Part shown: one piece after another, positions 25,976 to 35,297 of the stretch | How positions within the stretch are numbered: position 1 is the first letter of the stretch | How the letters are laid out: every line of letters starts with the position of its first letter | Source: Chloroflexota bacterium | GTDB taxonomy: Bacteria; Chloroflexota; Anaerolineae; Aggregatilineales; Phototrophicaceae | Reading direction: 5' to 3' | Length of the DNA stretch: 54,930 bases | NCBI GenBank assembly: GCA_026706395.1 | Contig: JAPOYU010000053.1 | Coordinates: 20,139 to 75,068, forward strand | Program-made: the position numbers and the translations under genes | The notes under the pieces: model-generated | What the model was told of the DNA's origin: nothing | The model's database searches: none | Seen by the model: only the letters and a program-made list of their open reading frames with translations

Positions 25976-27526
25976 TTACTCCCATTCTATAGTACCGGGC
26001 GGTTTGCTGGTTACATCGTAGGTGACGCGATTGATGCCAGCGACCTCGTTGACGATGCGCGCGCTGACCCGCGCCAGCAAGTCGTAGGGCAATCGCGCCC
26101 AGTCGGCTGTCATAAAGTCCTCCGTCGTCACCGCGCGCAAGACCAAGACCTCTTCGTAGCTACGGTTGTCGCCCATGACGCCGACGCTTTTCACCGGCAA
26201 TAGAATGGCGAAGCATTGCGCCGTGCCGCGCCGCAGCAGGCCAGCGGCGTTTAACTCGCTGACAAAAATGGCATCGGCAGCGCGCAGCGTTTCAAGTCGT
26301 TCCCAAGTGAGCGCGCCTAGGCAGCGTATCGCCAGGCCCGGGCCGGGAAAGGGCTGACGCCATACGATCGCTTCGGGGAGCCCGAGTGCCGCGCCAATCT
26401 TGCGCACCTCGTCTTTGAAGCAGTCCCTCAGTGGTTCAACCAGATCGAAATCAAGATCGTCTGGCAAGCCACCGACGTTATGATGCGATTTTATCGTCTT
26501 CGCGCTTGCGCTGTCGGCGGCGCTTTCAATGACATCGGGATAGATCGTACCCTGTGCCAGAAACCGTATCCCGCGCAGCCGTCGCGCTTCTTCGCTGAAG
26601 ACATCGACGAAGAGTTTGCCGATGATTTTCCGCTTCGCTTCCGGTTCCGTCACACCGTCAAGCGCGCTCAAAAATGTCTCAATGGCATTTACCGCGATGA
26701 CCCTCATGCCCTGTTCATGGCGAAAAATCTGCACGACTTGCTCTGGCTCGCCCTGCCTGAGCAGACCATGATCCACGAAGATGCAGGTGAGCCGCTCACC
26801 GATGGCGCGGTGGATCAAGGCGCCGACCACCGCTGAATCGACGCCGCCGCTTAACGCCAGCAAGACTCGCTCGTCCTTCACCTGGGCGCGAATCTGATTG
26901 ACCGCATCTTCAATGAAATTTTCTGGTGACCACTTTTTCTTACAGCGGCAAACGGTGAAGAGGAAGTTGCTTAAGATCGCTTGGCCCTGTGGGCTGTGCT
27001 GTACCTCCGGGTGGAATTGCACTCCGTACCGGTTTCTTCTCAGGTCGCCAATGGCGGCGTACGGTGAATTGTCCGATTCCGCCAGCGCGCTGTAACCCGC
27101 TGGCAAGGCCTCGATGCGATCGCCATGCGACATCCAAACGCGCAAATCATGATCCAGCCCATCAAACAGCGGGCTGCGCGCTCTATGCGTGATCGTCGCC
27201 GGGCCGTATTCTCGTGTTCTGGCGGGCGCGACTCTGCCGCCGCTCGCCATTGTCAGCAACTGCATGCCATAGCAAATGCCAAGCAGCGGAAGGCTGCTCT
27301 CGGCGAGGAATTCCGGCAGCCGAGGCGCGCTCCTATCATAGACGCTGGCCGGTCCACCGGAAAGGATGTAGCCGGCCGGTTGATGCTGATTGATGCGCTC
27401 AGCTCCGCCATCGTGGGGGTAGACTTCGGAGTAGACGCCGAGTTCGCGGATACGGCGCGCGATCAATTGCGTGTACTGCGAGCCGAAGTCGATGACTGCG
27501 ATTCCGCCACGTTTCAGGTCGTCCAT
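25976..27526 (-). CDS. guaA: GMP synthase (glutamine-hydrolysing)
   Basis: The 516-residue enzyme is complete. The amidotransferase domain has Cys85 (GICYGMQL) and the His-Glu pair in QFHPEVQH. The ATP pyrophosphatase P-loop SGGVDS and [11 protein letters not shown] follow. The C-terminal dimerisation domain ends in [11 protein letters not shown], the standard GuaA terminus. It converts XMP to GMP with glutamine and ATP in the cytoplasm. It starts 36 bases after the SixA-nitroreductase gene on the same strand. Confidence 0.98.
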   Translation of the reverse strand: MDDLKRGGIAVIDFGSQYTQLIARRIRELGVYSEVYPHDGGAERINQHQPAGYILSGGPASVYDRSAPRLPEFLAESSLPLLGICYGMQLLTMASGGRVAPARTREYGPATITHRARSPLFDGLDHDLRVWMSHGDRIEALPAGYSALAESDNSPYAAIGDLRRNRYGVQFHPEVQHSPQGQAILSNFLFTVCRCKKKWSPENFIEDAVNQIRAQVKDERVLLALSGGVDSAVVGALIHRAIGERLTCIFVDHGLLRQGEPEQVVQIFRHEQGMRVIAVNAIETFLSALDGVTEPEAKRKIIGKLFVDVFSEEARRLRGIRFLAQGTIYPDVIESAADSASAKTIKSHHNVGGLPDDLDFDLVEPLRDCFKDEVRKIGAALGLPEAIVWRQPFPGPGLAIRCLGALTWERLETLRAADAIFVSELNAAGLLRRGTAQCFAILLPVKSVGVMGDNRSYEEVLVLRAVTTEDFMTADWARLPYDLLARVSARIVNEVAGINRVTYDVTSKPPGTIEWE

Positions 27527-27562
27527 CTCAAGCTTTTCGCCCGAAACCCGGGATCCCGCCCA

Positions 27563-28681
27563 TTACTCGAGGAAGTCCGCGGCCCTTCCCCACGCGCTGT
27601 TGAATACCATCTCACTCAGGTCTTGCCGAACGCGTTGAGCCGCCTCTCTCTGCTGATGGCGATTGGCGAGATGCTCGAGTTCTGCTGTTCGATAGCCCAT
27701 AGCGATGGCGGTAAAGGGTTCAAATTCATCCGGGATATGATAAAGTTCGCGCGCTTTTTCCGGGAAGAATCCGCCCATCTGATGTACATATATGTCGTGA
27801 TGCAGCGCTTGAATGACCATTTGCGCGATCGCTTGGCCCAGATCGTGCCCGGCATGGCGATTGATGACATCCGGCTTGCGATACTTGTGCGTGACTGCAA
27901 CCATCAACACCGCGGCATGCCGCGCCCAGGTTTGATTGCCTTCCGCCAGGGCGGACAATAGTTTCTCAAATTCTGCCCGATCTTCCTTCAGCGCGACGAT
28001 AAAGCGCCAGGGCTGCAAATTGCTTGACGACGCCGCCCAGCGCGCCGCCTCCAAAATGCTGAGCAGCGTACTTCGGTCGATGCCGCGACGTTGATCGAAC
28101 CCGACCGGACTCCAGCGATGGCGGATCAAGGCGTGGAGAGGATAGTCGCTTTGGGCCAGTTTCTGCGGCGGCGTCAAGGCGAACAATTCAGCGGGAGATC
28201 CTTGCGCGCTTGCCTCGTTCATCGCATCAAAGACTTTGGGCGCAATGAGCCAAACAAGTTCGCCGTGCTGCGCATTCCTGCCGAAAAGATCGACCCGCGC
28301 CAAGCCACCTTTCTTCATCGAGACATCAACCCCGGTCAACTCATGCACCAGCAGACTCATGTCGGGATTGTGCCCGACAAACATGACCTCGTCATCAATG
28401 CGCATGTTGCGGGTTAGGCTGTTGATATCGCTGAGGTCGAAACCGAAGTTCACTTCGTCAGCCAAGCTAACCGGCAAATCAAGTGTATCGCCGATGATTT
28501 CGGCAGTTTGCCGCGCCCGTAAGCGCGGGCTGCTGTAAATCCTGGCGGGTCGCAAGTTGAGTCGCTTCATCACTGCGGCGGACGTAGCCACACGTCGCCG
28601 GCCACGCCCGGTCAATTCGCGGGAGAAATCGCTTTCGGCCATATCTTCGGCGATGCCATGTCTTACAAAGTAGTATCTCAT
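27563..28681 (-). CDS. SixA-type phosphatase fused to nitroreductase
   Basis: The single 372-residue frame has two domains. Residues 1-165 are a histidine phosphatase of SixA type: catalytic His8 (VRHG), RARQTAEII near 55-63 and second His104 (GHNPDMS). Residues about 184-335 are an FMN-binding nitroreductase: IRHRWSPVGFD, LEAARWAASSSNLQPWRFIV near 210-229, and the late IAMGYR. A 20-residue linker joins them. SixA dephosphorylates phosphohistidine in signalling proteins; the nitroreductase family reduces nitro compounds, quinones or flavins. What joins them is unknown. All key motifs are intact, and the frame has no stop or frameshift. Confidence 0.88.
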   Translation of the reverse strand: MRYYFVRHGIAEDMAESDFSRELTGRGRRRVATSAAVMKRLNLRPARIYSSPRLRARQTAEIIGDTLDLPVSLADEVNFGFDLSDINSLTRNMRIDDEVMFVGHNPDMSLLVHELTGVDVSMKKGGLARVDLFGRNAQHGELVWLIAPKVFDAMNEASAQGSPAELFALTPPQKLAQSDYPLHALIRHRWSPVGFDQRRGIDRSTLLSILEAARWAASSSNLQPWRFIVALKEDRAEFEKLLSALAEGNQTWARHAAVLMVAVTHKYRKPDVINRHAGHDLGQAIAQMVIQALHHDIYVHQMGGFFPEKARELYHIPDEFEPFTAIAMGYRTAELEHLANRHQQREAAQRVRQDLSEMVFNSAWGRAADFLE

Positions 28682-28720
28682 TCTCGGTATTCCGGTTGCT
28701 TAGCGCGGGCTTGTTGCGGA

Positions 28721-29032
28721 TTAATTTGGGGTTGGCGCCGCTTCTGCTTTATCGTTCTTGCTCTCCGTCTTTTTCTCTGGCTTTGCTTCGGCTTTCTTTT
28801 CTTCTGTGGCGGATTTGCCGTTTTCGCCGCTGCCGGCTGGCTTGGCGGGATTGTTGGCCTTGTTGTTGTCATTGACATAAAAGCCGCTGCCTTTGAAGAT
28901 GATGCCCGCCGGTTGGATGACGCGCTTTACGACCTGTCCAGTTGAGGGGCAAACCTCGAGCGGACTGTCCAGGAACTTCTGGCGATAATCGAAAGTTGAG
29001 CCGTCTTTGCGGCGATAGGTATAAACCGGCAT
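28721..29032 (-). CDS. FmdB-like protein with degenerate zinc ribbon
   Basis: The 103-residue protein matches FmdB-type regulators along the first 55: PVYTYRRKDGSTFDYRQKF, SPLEVCPSTGQVVKRVI and PAGIIFKGSGFYVND in separate blocks. The family normally has two CxxC knuckles. Here the first is RRKDGS without cysteine and only one cysteine (CPSTG) is left of the second, so zinc binding is unlikely. The rest is Lys/Glu/Ala/Pro-rich low complexity. Function unknown; FmdB proteins are loosely linked to formamidase gene control. Confidence 0.82.
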   Translation of the reverse strand: MPVYTYRRKDGSTFDYRQKFLDSPLEVCPSTGQVVKRVIQPAGIIFKGSGFYVNDNNKANNPAKPAGSGENGKSATEEKKAEAKPEKKTESKNDKAEAAPTPN

Positions 29033-29133
29033 ACAGTTGCGCCCTCGGTCACTGGCATCAAAAGCAGTATATTAGCCGAAAACAGATAGGAATTGCACTG
29101 GGAATTCCGTCCTCGCCTCGGGTTGCCCGGCAT

Positions 29134-29808
29134 CTAGGGTTTCGTCGCTTCAAACGCCATCGTTTCGTAGCGCATCGCTTCCTCATTGCCGACGTAGCGG
29201 CCATGCTGCTCCAGCCCTCGCAGATGCGCATCATCGCTAAGGCCTGGTTCAACGCGCAGGATGTTTTGGAAACCGGCGTCTTCAAGCGCCTTTGTCAAGG
29301 TCAAGTCGTCATAAATGAATTTGTGCCGCCAGCCATGAAAGGACTGGTTGATGGCATGCGCCGGGCTGAATTCGCCGAATTGCGGACGGAAGGTCGCCAT
29401 GATCCAGCGGATATATCGCTCTTGTTCCTCGCCCGCTGGCTGTGCATAAAGCGCGATGATCTGCTTGAGGTCGGGGGTCGCGATCCGGATTCGGCCGCCG
29501 CACTTCAGCGCGCGATTGCATTCGCCCAGCATTCTCGCAGCCTCGTCGAATTCCAGATGCTCGATGACATGTTCGCTGAAGATATAATCCAACGATTCCG
29601 CTGGCATCGGGAAGGGGCGCCGCGCATCGAGGAAGACCGCGCCCGGTTCAATGGGGTAGAGCGTTGTATTCAACCATCCCTTCAATAGATTGTGACCGCT
29701 GCCGATTTGAAGCTTCGCAACCGGAGCCTTTGCCAAGTATCGCCTGATCGCGGTGGGGGAGACTAAACGCCAGTATTGCTGTCTCAGACGAAAAAGAATA
29801 TTAGCCAT
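29134..29808 (-). CDS. Class I SAM-dependent methyltransferase
   Basis: The protein has 224 residues. Motif I LQIGSGHNLLKGWLN near 33-47 replaces the usual GxGxG, as in the predicted methyltransferases found near glycan clusters. YIFSEHVIEHLEF and ECNRALKCGGRIRIATPDL are the post-motif blocks. An N-terminal basic helix of about 30 residues could contact membrane or RNA. Substrate unknown. It begins the minus-strand run that includes fmdB-like, sixA-nitroreductase and guaA. Confidence 0.85.
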   Translation of the reverse strand: MANILFRLRQQYWRLVSPTAIRRYLAKAPVAKLQIGSGHNLLKGWLNTTLYPIEPGAVFLDARRPFPMPAESLDYIFSEHVIEHLEFDEAARMLGECNRALKCGGRIRIATPDLKQIIALYAQPAGEEQERYIRWIMATFRPQFGEFSPAHAINQSFHGWRHKFIYDDLTLTKALEDAGFQNILRVEPGLSDDAHLRGLEQHGRYVGNEEAMRYETMAFEATKP

Positions 29809-29951
29809 ACCCTTTCCTATGATGACCTAAACCAGCCATGACCATTATAGTGAGGGTCGCATTCCCGCAATAGCTGGATGTTGGCAAAATACGGGATGCG
29901 CTTTACACTGCGGAAGTTGTACGACGAAAGAAATTATATCGGGGCAAGGTC

Positions 29952-30323
29952 CTGATCCGCTGCGGCATTGACATGATCGAATGCGAGCGCATCGCCGAGG
30001 GAATCGAGCGATTCGGCGAACGCTTTCTGGCGCGCTTTTTCACCGCCGGCGAACGCGAAGACTGCGCCGACAGCCCCATTCGCCTGGCGGCGCGCTTTGC
30101 CGCTAAGGAGGCGGTCGCCAAGGCCTTGGGCACCGGCATTGGCGATGTCCGCTGGGTTGATATCGAGATTCGTACTGACAATGAGCGCCGGCGTCCACGG
30201 CTCATCTTACGCGGCGCTGCCAAATCCCTGGCGCTTGCGTTGAATTTGACCGAATGGGATGTCAGCCTGTCGCACAGCAAATCGCAGGCTATCGCGGTGG
30301 CAGTGGCCAAATCGACCGGCTAA
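29952..30323 (+). CDS. acpS: Holo-acyl carrier protein synthase
   Basis: The 123-residue enzyme transfers 4'-phosphopantetheine from CoA to acyl carrier protein. ATG 29973 would omit the conserved IRCGID strand; its Asp (family Asp8) binds magnesium. I therefore place the start at CTG 29952, giving (M)IRCGIDMIECERI; GGGGCAAGG lies just upstream. Other family motifs are FTAGEREDC, RFAAKEAVAKALG with the catalytic Glu, and DVSLSHSKSQAIAVAVA. No in-frame ATG, GTG or TTG close upstream explains the strand, so the non-standard start is inferred. It overlaps the convergent PucR gene by 4 bases. Confidence 0.9.
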   Translation: MIRCGIDMIECERIAEGIERFGERFLARFFTAGEREDCADSPIRLAARFAAKEAVAKALGTGIGDVRWVDIEIRTDNERRRPRLILRGAAKSLALALNLTEWDVSLSHSKSQAIAVAVAKSTG

Positions 30324-31945
30324 TTGACATCGAGATCGTCAAAGAGCCGCATCAGTTTCAGCGCGATCTGCAAGTTGAGTCGGGTCGATGGTTCTGAAAG
30401 ATCGGCGTCACATATCTCTTTGATGCGCGCCAGCCGATAATTCAGTGTACTGCGGTGGATATGCAGCGTCTCCGCCGTTTGTACACTGTTTCCTCCTGCG
30501 TCCAGATAGGTCTCCAATGTGTTGAATAGGTCCGCCTGGCGTTCGTCGAGCAGCCTGCGCAAAATCGGCACATGATCATTCTGGGCCATACCCGCCGGCC
30601 CCGCGTGAAACAGCGTGTGGATGTAACCAAAATCTTCAAAGCGGTGGACATGACTGCGTCTGTCTATGCGCTGTCCCATGGCCAGCACATCATTACACTG
30701 CTGGTGCGCGATGCCGACCTGGGCCATGCCGGTAAATTTGCTGCTTATGGCTATCTTCAAGCAGCCGCGGCCGTTTTCCAGTTGTTCTACCAAGGCTTGA
30801 GCCAGCGCTCCTACCTCCTCTTCCGCCTGCGCCAGGATGACCACCTGCCCGGCGAACTGGGCCGCTACGGCCTGACGTTTCCCGCTAGTAAGCACGTGAT
30901 TTATGGTGCGATAGGCGCGGGTGGAGTTCGGCGGCTGTTCATCGCTGATATTGACCAGCAGCATTCGCCAGGGCAAACGCAGATCGACGCCATAGCGCAG
31001 CGACTGATCCCGCAGAATCGTCTGGCTCGTCCCCTCGCCTTCGATGAGCTGCGCCATCATGCTGCCCTTTAGCGACGCCTCCGCAGTTTGCAGCGATTCT
31101 TGATAAAGCATGAGCAAGGCGGCAACGGTCGCGCCGATTTCTATTGCCATCATGTCTATCGGCGTGAGCGCATGCACATCGGCGATGATCCACATATAGC
31201 CGTATATCTCGCCCTGCACGACGATCGGCGCCAGCAGGCGTTCCATCTCCAGGCCCAGTTCCGGCATCACCGGCAGTTGTACGGGCCGCAGGGTCTCACG
31301 AATCCTGGGCAGATATTCCACTTCCAGCGCTTCGATCAGCTGCGGGTTGGTGCGCCCGTGCCTAATCGTGTAGCGCCGAGCCGAATCGACTTCGGCGATG
31401 TTTCGGTTGGCGATCGCCTCAAATCGGTCATTCTCGATGCTTATGGAATGCCCGACCTGATCCGCAAGCATATTGGCCAGGTCAGTAAATCCACCGCCTT
31501 CCAGCACAAGCCGCGAAAGCCGCTGCTGAATCGACAGCGCCCGGCTTATCGTGTCCAGGTTCTCTTCCGCGATCCGCTCGTTGATGACCTTGGCGATGTC
31601 TACAAAGCGAGTTTGATAAGGCAGTTCGATCAAAGGCAAGTCCAGTTCATCGCCAATTGCTCGCAAGTAATTCGGGATCTCATCAACCAGCGTGCCGATC
31701 GTGATCACTACCCCTATGATGCCACGTTCCGCCAGCTGACGCAGAAACTCGCATTGCGCAGCGGGGGCGTCCGGCATGTTGAAAACGGTAGTCAGCACCA
31801 ATTCGCCACCATGCAGCCACTCGGCCGCATTCGGCACGCCAACGTTGTGCACCCAGCGAATCGGGCGTTCCAATCCGCCGGCACCGGCGACGACACGAGC
31901 TTTTTCCAGTAATGGCAGTTGCAGGGCTTGTTGCAGCGTCAACAT
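30320..31945 (-). CDS. PucR-family transcriptional regulator
   Basis: The protein has 541 residues. The N-terminal PucR sensory domain runs to about 125 (LTLQQALQLPLLEKARVVAG, GGELVLTTVF, GIIGVVITIG). A GAF-like segment follows (about 140-290), then a GGDEF-like/CdaR middle and the C-terminal PucR helix-turn-helix (LFNTLETYLDAGGN, SVQTAETLHIHRSTLNYRLARI). Members often control purine or amino-acid catabolism genes. The effector and targets here are unknown; the adjacent deoC on the same strand suggests nucleoside use, but that is inference. Confidence 0.92.
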   Translation of the reverse strand: MLTLQQALQLPLLEKARVVAGAGGLERPIRWVHNVGVPNAAEWLHGGELVLTTVFNMPDAPAAQCEFLRQLAERGIIGVVITIGTLVDEIPNYLRAIGDELDLPLIELPYQTRFVDIAKVINERIAEENLDTISRALSIQQRLSRLVLEGGGFTDLANMLADQVGHSISIENDRFEAIANRNIAEVDSARRYTIRHGRTNPQLIEALEVEYLPRIRETLRPVQLPVMPELGLEMERLLAPIVVQGEIYGYMWIIADVHALTPIDMMAIEIGATVAALLMLYQESLQTAEASLKGSMMAQLIEGEGTSQTILRDQSLRYGVDLRLPWRMLLVNISDEQPPNSTRAYRTINHVLTSGKRQAVAAQFAGQVVILAQAEEEVGALAQALVEQLENGRGCLKIAISSKFTGMAQVGIAHQQCNDVLAMGQRIDRRSHVHRFEDFGYIHTLFHAGPAGMAQNDHVPILRRLLDERQADLFNTLETYLDAGGNSVQTAETLHIHRSTLNYRLARIKEICDADLSEPSTRLNLQIALKLMRLFDDLDVN

Positions 31946-32041
31946 AAGTGCATAAACTATCGACCAAGATGGATTATGCAGGAGAGTATAGAGTTGTCGG
32001 CGGAAAGACGCAAAGGTGAAGCGCCGGGCGCGGACGTGGCG

Positions 32042-33007
32042 TTAAGCCATCGGCATGTGGTGTCGCGCGGCGTAGCGCCCTGTGACGTGATGCGAAAGCT
32101 GACGTTCGATATCTGTCAGCAAGCCGGATGCGCCGAATCGGAAAAGTCGATTACTAAGCCATTCATGACCCAGTTCTTCTTTGATCAGGATCAGCCAGTT
32201 GAGCGCGTCCTTGGCGCTGCGGATGCCGCCGGCTGGCTTGAAACCCACCTGGTATCCCGTCATCGCCTCATACGCGCGGATCTCGCGAACCATCGTCAAG
32301 CCGACTTCAAGAGTGGCGTTCACCGACTCTTTGCCCGTGCTGGTCTTGACGAAATCGGCGCCCGCCATCATGCAGACTTTGCTGGCTTGCGCCACATGCC
32401 AGAGCGGCCCCAACTCACCGGTGGCGAGGATGGTCTTGATATGCGCGTCACCACAGGCGCGACGCATCTCGCAGACCTCGTCGTAGAGCGCCCGCCAGTC
32501 GCCCCGCAAAACATGCTCGCGAGAGATGACAATATCAATCTCTTCAGCGCCGGCTTCTACCGATTGATGAATCTCTTCAATACGTTGAGGGAATGGGCTG
32601 AGCCCGGCAGGGAACCCAGTCGATACGGCCGCGACCGGAATGCCACTGCCATGTAGCGCCGCCAGCGCGTCCTTGACTCGCTGATGGTAGACGCAGACCG
32701 CGCCGACAGTAAGATTCAGCGCGTCAATCTCAAGCGCGTCGATGATATCCTGGCGCAGGGGCTGGCGCGCCTTGGCGCAAAGCCGCGTGACCTTGCCCGG
32801 GGTGTCATCGCCCGCCAAGGTCGTCAGGTCAATCATGGTGATCGCCCGCAAAAGCCAGGCCGCCTGCCAATCTTTCTTGATACTGCGGCGAGTCGTGAGC
32901 GTCTGCGCACGGCGTTGGGTCGCGCTGAGGTTGACTTTGGTATTGTGCACCCAGCCCATATCCAGCGGGATGCCTGGATTGCGTATCTGCTTTGTTGCTG
33001 CCATCAC
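32042..33007 (-). CDS. deoC: Deoxyribose-phosphate aldolase
   Basis: The 321-residue enzyme is longer than the usual 220-260 because of about 60 N-terminal residues before the barrel. The aldolase fold shows LNLTVGAVCVY, VAAVSTGFPAG, the phosphate/active-site Lys191 in IKTILATGEL, the Schiff-base Lys221 in FVKTSTGK and Lys257 in GFKPAGGIR. It cleaves 2-deoxyribose-5-phosphate to acetaldehyde and glyceraldehyde-3-phosphate. The start is GTG at 33007 or the ATG directly after it; GAGGGG is just upstream. It lies 15 bases after the haloalkane dehalogenase gene and is probably co-transcribed with it. Confidence 0.95.
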   Translation of the reverse strand: MMAATKQIRNPGIPLDMGWVHNTKVNLSATQRRAQTLTTRRSIKKDWQAAWLLRAITMIDLTTLAGDDTPGKVTRLCAKARQPLRQDIIDALEIDALNLTVGAVCVYHQRVKDALAALHGSGIPVAAVSTGFPAGLSPFPQRIEEIHQSVEAGAEEIDIVISREHVLRGDWRALYDEVCEMRRACGDAHIKTILATGELGPLWHVAQASKVCMMAGADFVKTSTGKESVNATLEVGLTMVREIRAYEAMTGYQVGFKPAGGIRSAKDALNWLILIKEELGHEWLSNRLFRFGASGLLTDIERQLSHHVTGRYAARHHMPMA

Positions 33008-33021
33008 CCCCTCGCTCCCGG

Positions 33022-33918
33022 TTAAGATCGAGTGCGCTCGATAAAGGCGATCACCTCTGCGGCGATCTCGGCGCCTTTTTCTTCCTGAAGGAAGTGACCA
33101 GCACCGCGAATGGTGATCTCCGGCTGCTCATTCGCAGTCGGGAAGAGCCGGCGGAAGAATGTTGCCGCGCCACCCAGGATGGGGTCGCCGTCGCTGAACA
33201 TCACTTGTACCGGCTTGGTCCATCGCGCCAGTTTTTCGCGCGCCGCCCGCATTTCTGCCGCCCCCGGCATCTCCGGCGATATCGGCACCAGCGAAGGGAA
33301 AATCGCCGCGCCGGCCTTATAGCTGTCATCGGGGAAGGGCGCATCATAGGCGGCGATAATGTCGGCAGGCAGTTGGTAACTGGCGATCGTCTGCGAGATC
33401 AGGCGGCCAACTTGCATGCGCCGGCCCACCTTCCGGCTGAAGGCGCGCCACTGCAAAAAGGCCTCGCTGATTTTCTCTTCACCCGTCGGCAAGAACGTAT
33501 TGAGGACAACCAGGCGCGCAAAGCGATGCCCCTCATTCGCCGCGATCGCCAAGCCCAGCAAGCCGCCCCAATCCTGGCAGACCAGCGTGATATTACGCAG
33601 ATCCAGCGCCTCAATAAGTCCGCGCAGCTTGTCGTAATGCATCCGGTAGCTGTAATCATCTTCCGCCGCATACTTGTCCGACCTGCCAAATCCCACCATA
33701 TCCGGCGCCACCACACGATAACGGGACGCCAGCGGAGGAATAATGTGTCGATACAAGTAAGACCAGGTCGGCTCGCCATGCAAGCAGAGCACCGTCTCGT
33801 CGCCCGCGCCCTCGTCGACGGTGTGCAGCCGCGTGTCGTCGATCTGCACAAAATGCGGCGCAAAGTCATAACCAGGCAGGCCTTCGAATCGGTCGTCAGC
33901 TGTCCGCAGCACTGTCAT
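33022..33918 (-). CDS. Haloalkane dehalogenase (HLD-I type)
   Basis: The 298-residue alpha/beta hydrolase has HGEPTWSYLYR (oxyanion Glu49 followed by Pro-Trp), nucleophile Asp116 in VCQDWGG with halide-binding Trp117, cap-domain Trp157, acid Asp245 (FSDGDPI) and His275 (GAGHFLQEEKG). The HGEP and GDP patterns fit subfamily I (DhlA-like). It would hydrolyse carbon-halogen bonds to alcohols without cofactors. It precedes deoC; no pathway link is evident from sequence. Homologues sometimes act as epoxide or ester hydrolases. Confidence 0.92.
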   Translation of the reverse strand: MTVLRTADDRFEGLPGYDFAPHFVQIDDTRLHTVDEGAGDETVLCLHGEPTWSYLYRHIIPPLASRYRVVAPDMVGFGRSDKYAAEDDYSYRMHYDKLRGLIEALDLRNITLVCQDWGGLLGLAIAANEGHRFARLVVLNTFLPTGEEKISEAFLQWRAFSRKVGRRMQVGRLISQTIASYQLPADIIAAYDAPFPDDSYKAGAAIFPSLVPISPEMPGAAEMRAAREKLARWTKPVQVMFSDGDPILGGAATFFRRLFPTANEQPEITIRGAGHFLQEEKGAEIAAEVIAFIERTRS

Positions 33919-34004
33919 AAGTCACCCTGGATTCCAACTGGCAGAAGTGGCCGCTGCCTAAGCATTCCAGCTGACTTACGCCTGTGCAGCATAGCGTCTG
34001 CCTG

Positions 34005-34010
34005 TATAAT
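34005..34010 (+). promoter_or_regulatory. Putative -10 element for prfA
   Basis: TATAAT at 34005-34010. The -35 region (about 33982-33987) is poor. The predicted start site falls at or next to an ATG at 34018 that opens a 16-codon frame ending at 34068. The leader to prfA would be about 155 bases and includes a 6-bp hairpin CTGCCG/CGGCAG at 34105-34123. Confidence 0.45.
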
Positions 34011-34173
34011 ACGAACTATGTACGCTAAAGTCATTTACCGTGTCCTCATGCGATTGGACAAATTCTAGCAAGCCTGCCTACGCTTGCACAGTAACTGTCC
34101 GTCTCTGCCGCTCCACTCGGCAGACTTCGCCCTGACCATTTGAATCAATTGACGACGAAACCGAGATCATCTC

Positions 34174-35262
34174 ATGCTGGAGAAACTAGCTGAAGTCGAA
34201 AGCCGTTACAACGAAATCGAAACTCTGATGGGCGACCCAGCCGTCGCCACCGACTTTGAAAAAGTGGCGGAATTGGCGAAGGAACGCGCCGGTCTACAAT
34301 CCATCGTTGATGCATATCGACAGTATAAAAAGCAAGCGCAAGAGCTGGATGACGCGCGCGAACTCTTGCTTTCCGCTGATGATGCCGAATTGCGTGAGAT
34401 GGCGCAGGAAGAAGTCGCACAGTTGGAAGCAAGCAATACCGAATTGCTTGACTCACTCCGCTTGATGCTGCTGCCAAAAGACCCGCGCGACAGCAAGAAT
34501 GTCATCGTGGAGATCCGCGCTGGCGCCGGTGGTGATGAGGCCGGAATTTTCGCCGGCGATCTCATGCGCCTGTACACGCGCTATGCCGAATCGAAGCGCT
34601 GGAGAGTCGAACTGCTCAATGTTCATGAGCATGGTAACGGGGTCTTCAAGAATATCACGTTTGAGATCAAGGGTGAGGGCGCCTTCAGCCGGCTCAAATA
34701 TGAAAGCGGCGTGCATCGGGTTCAGCGCGTGCCAACAACCGAAAGCCAGGGTCGTATCCATACCAGCACCGCCACCGTCGCCGTCCTCGCCGAAATGGAC
34801 GAAGTCGATGTGCAATTGAATATGAACGATGTCGAGACGCAGGTCTTTCGCTCACGGGGCGCCGGCGGCCAATCGGTCAATACGACTGACTCGGCGGTTC
34901 GGCTGATCCACAAGCCGACCGGCCTGGTCGTCGAAATGCAGGACGAGCGGAGCCAGCTGCAAAATAAACTGCGCGCCAAACAGGTGCTTATCGCCCGGCT
35001 TTACGAGGCGGAAGTCGAGCGCCAGCGATCCGAGCGAGAAGCCGAACGGCGCGGTCAAGTCGGCAGTGGCGACCGCAGCGAGAAAATCCGCACTTACAAT
35101 TACCCGCAAGGCCGCGTCACCGACCACCGCATCGGCTACAGCAGCTTCAATCTTCCGTCCGTGATGGATGGCGAACTCGACGTCTTTATCGACCAACTGG
35201 CGACTCAACAACAGGCCGAACAGCTAGCGGCCGGCGGCTTGGAATCATATTCAGAGTCTTGA
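34174..35262 (+). CDS. prfA: Peptide chain release factor 1
   Basis: The 362-residue protein recognises UAG and UAA on the ribosome. The N-terminal helical domain is followed by VEIRAGAGGDEAGIFAGDL. The tripeptide anticodon region lies near RVPTTESQGRIHTSTATVA. The catalytic GGQ is in FRSRGAGGQSVNTTDSAV. The ending HRIGYSSFNLPSVMDG matches the family. It is complete. Usually prmC, which methylates the GGQ glutamine, follows directly; here two cell-surface genes separate them. Confidence 0.97.
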   Translation: MLEKLAEVESRYNEIETLMGDPAVATDFEKVAELAKERAGLQSIVDAYRQYKKQAQELDDARELLLSADDAELREMAQEEVAQLEASNTELLDSLRLMLLPKDPRDSKNVIVEIRAGAGGDEAGIFAGDLMRLYTRYAESKRWRVELLNVHEHGNGVFKNITFEIKGEGAFSRLKYESGVHRVQRVPTTESQGRIHTSTATVAVLAEMDEVDVQLNMNDVETQVFRSRGAGGQSVNTTDSAVRLIHKPTGLVVEMQDERSQLQNKLRAKQVLIARLYEAEVERQRSEREAERRGQVGSGDRSEKIRTYNYPQGRVTDHRIGYSSFNLPSVMDGELDVFIDQLATQQQAEQLAAGGLESYSES

Positions 35263-35297
35263 GCCGAAGGCAATCTGTCTAGTATCAAGGTTGGAAA

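Noticed and set aside
32992..34068. 358-codon plus-strand frame over the haloalkane dehalogenase
   Set aside because: The minus-strand gene has a full catalytic set; the plus translation is Arg/His-rich without family signs.
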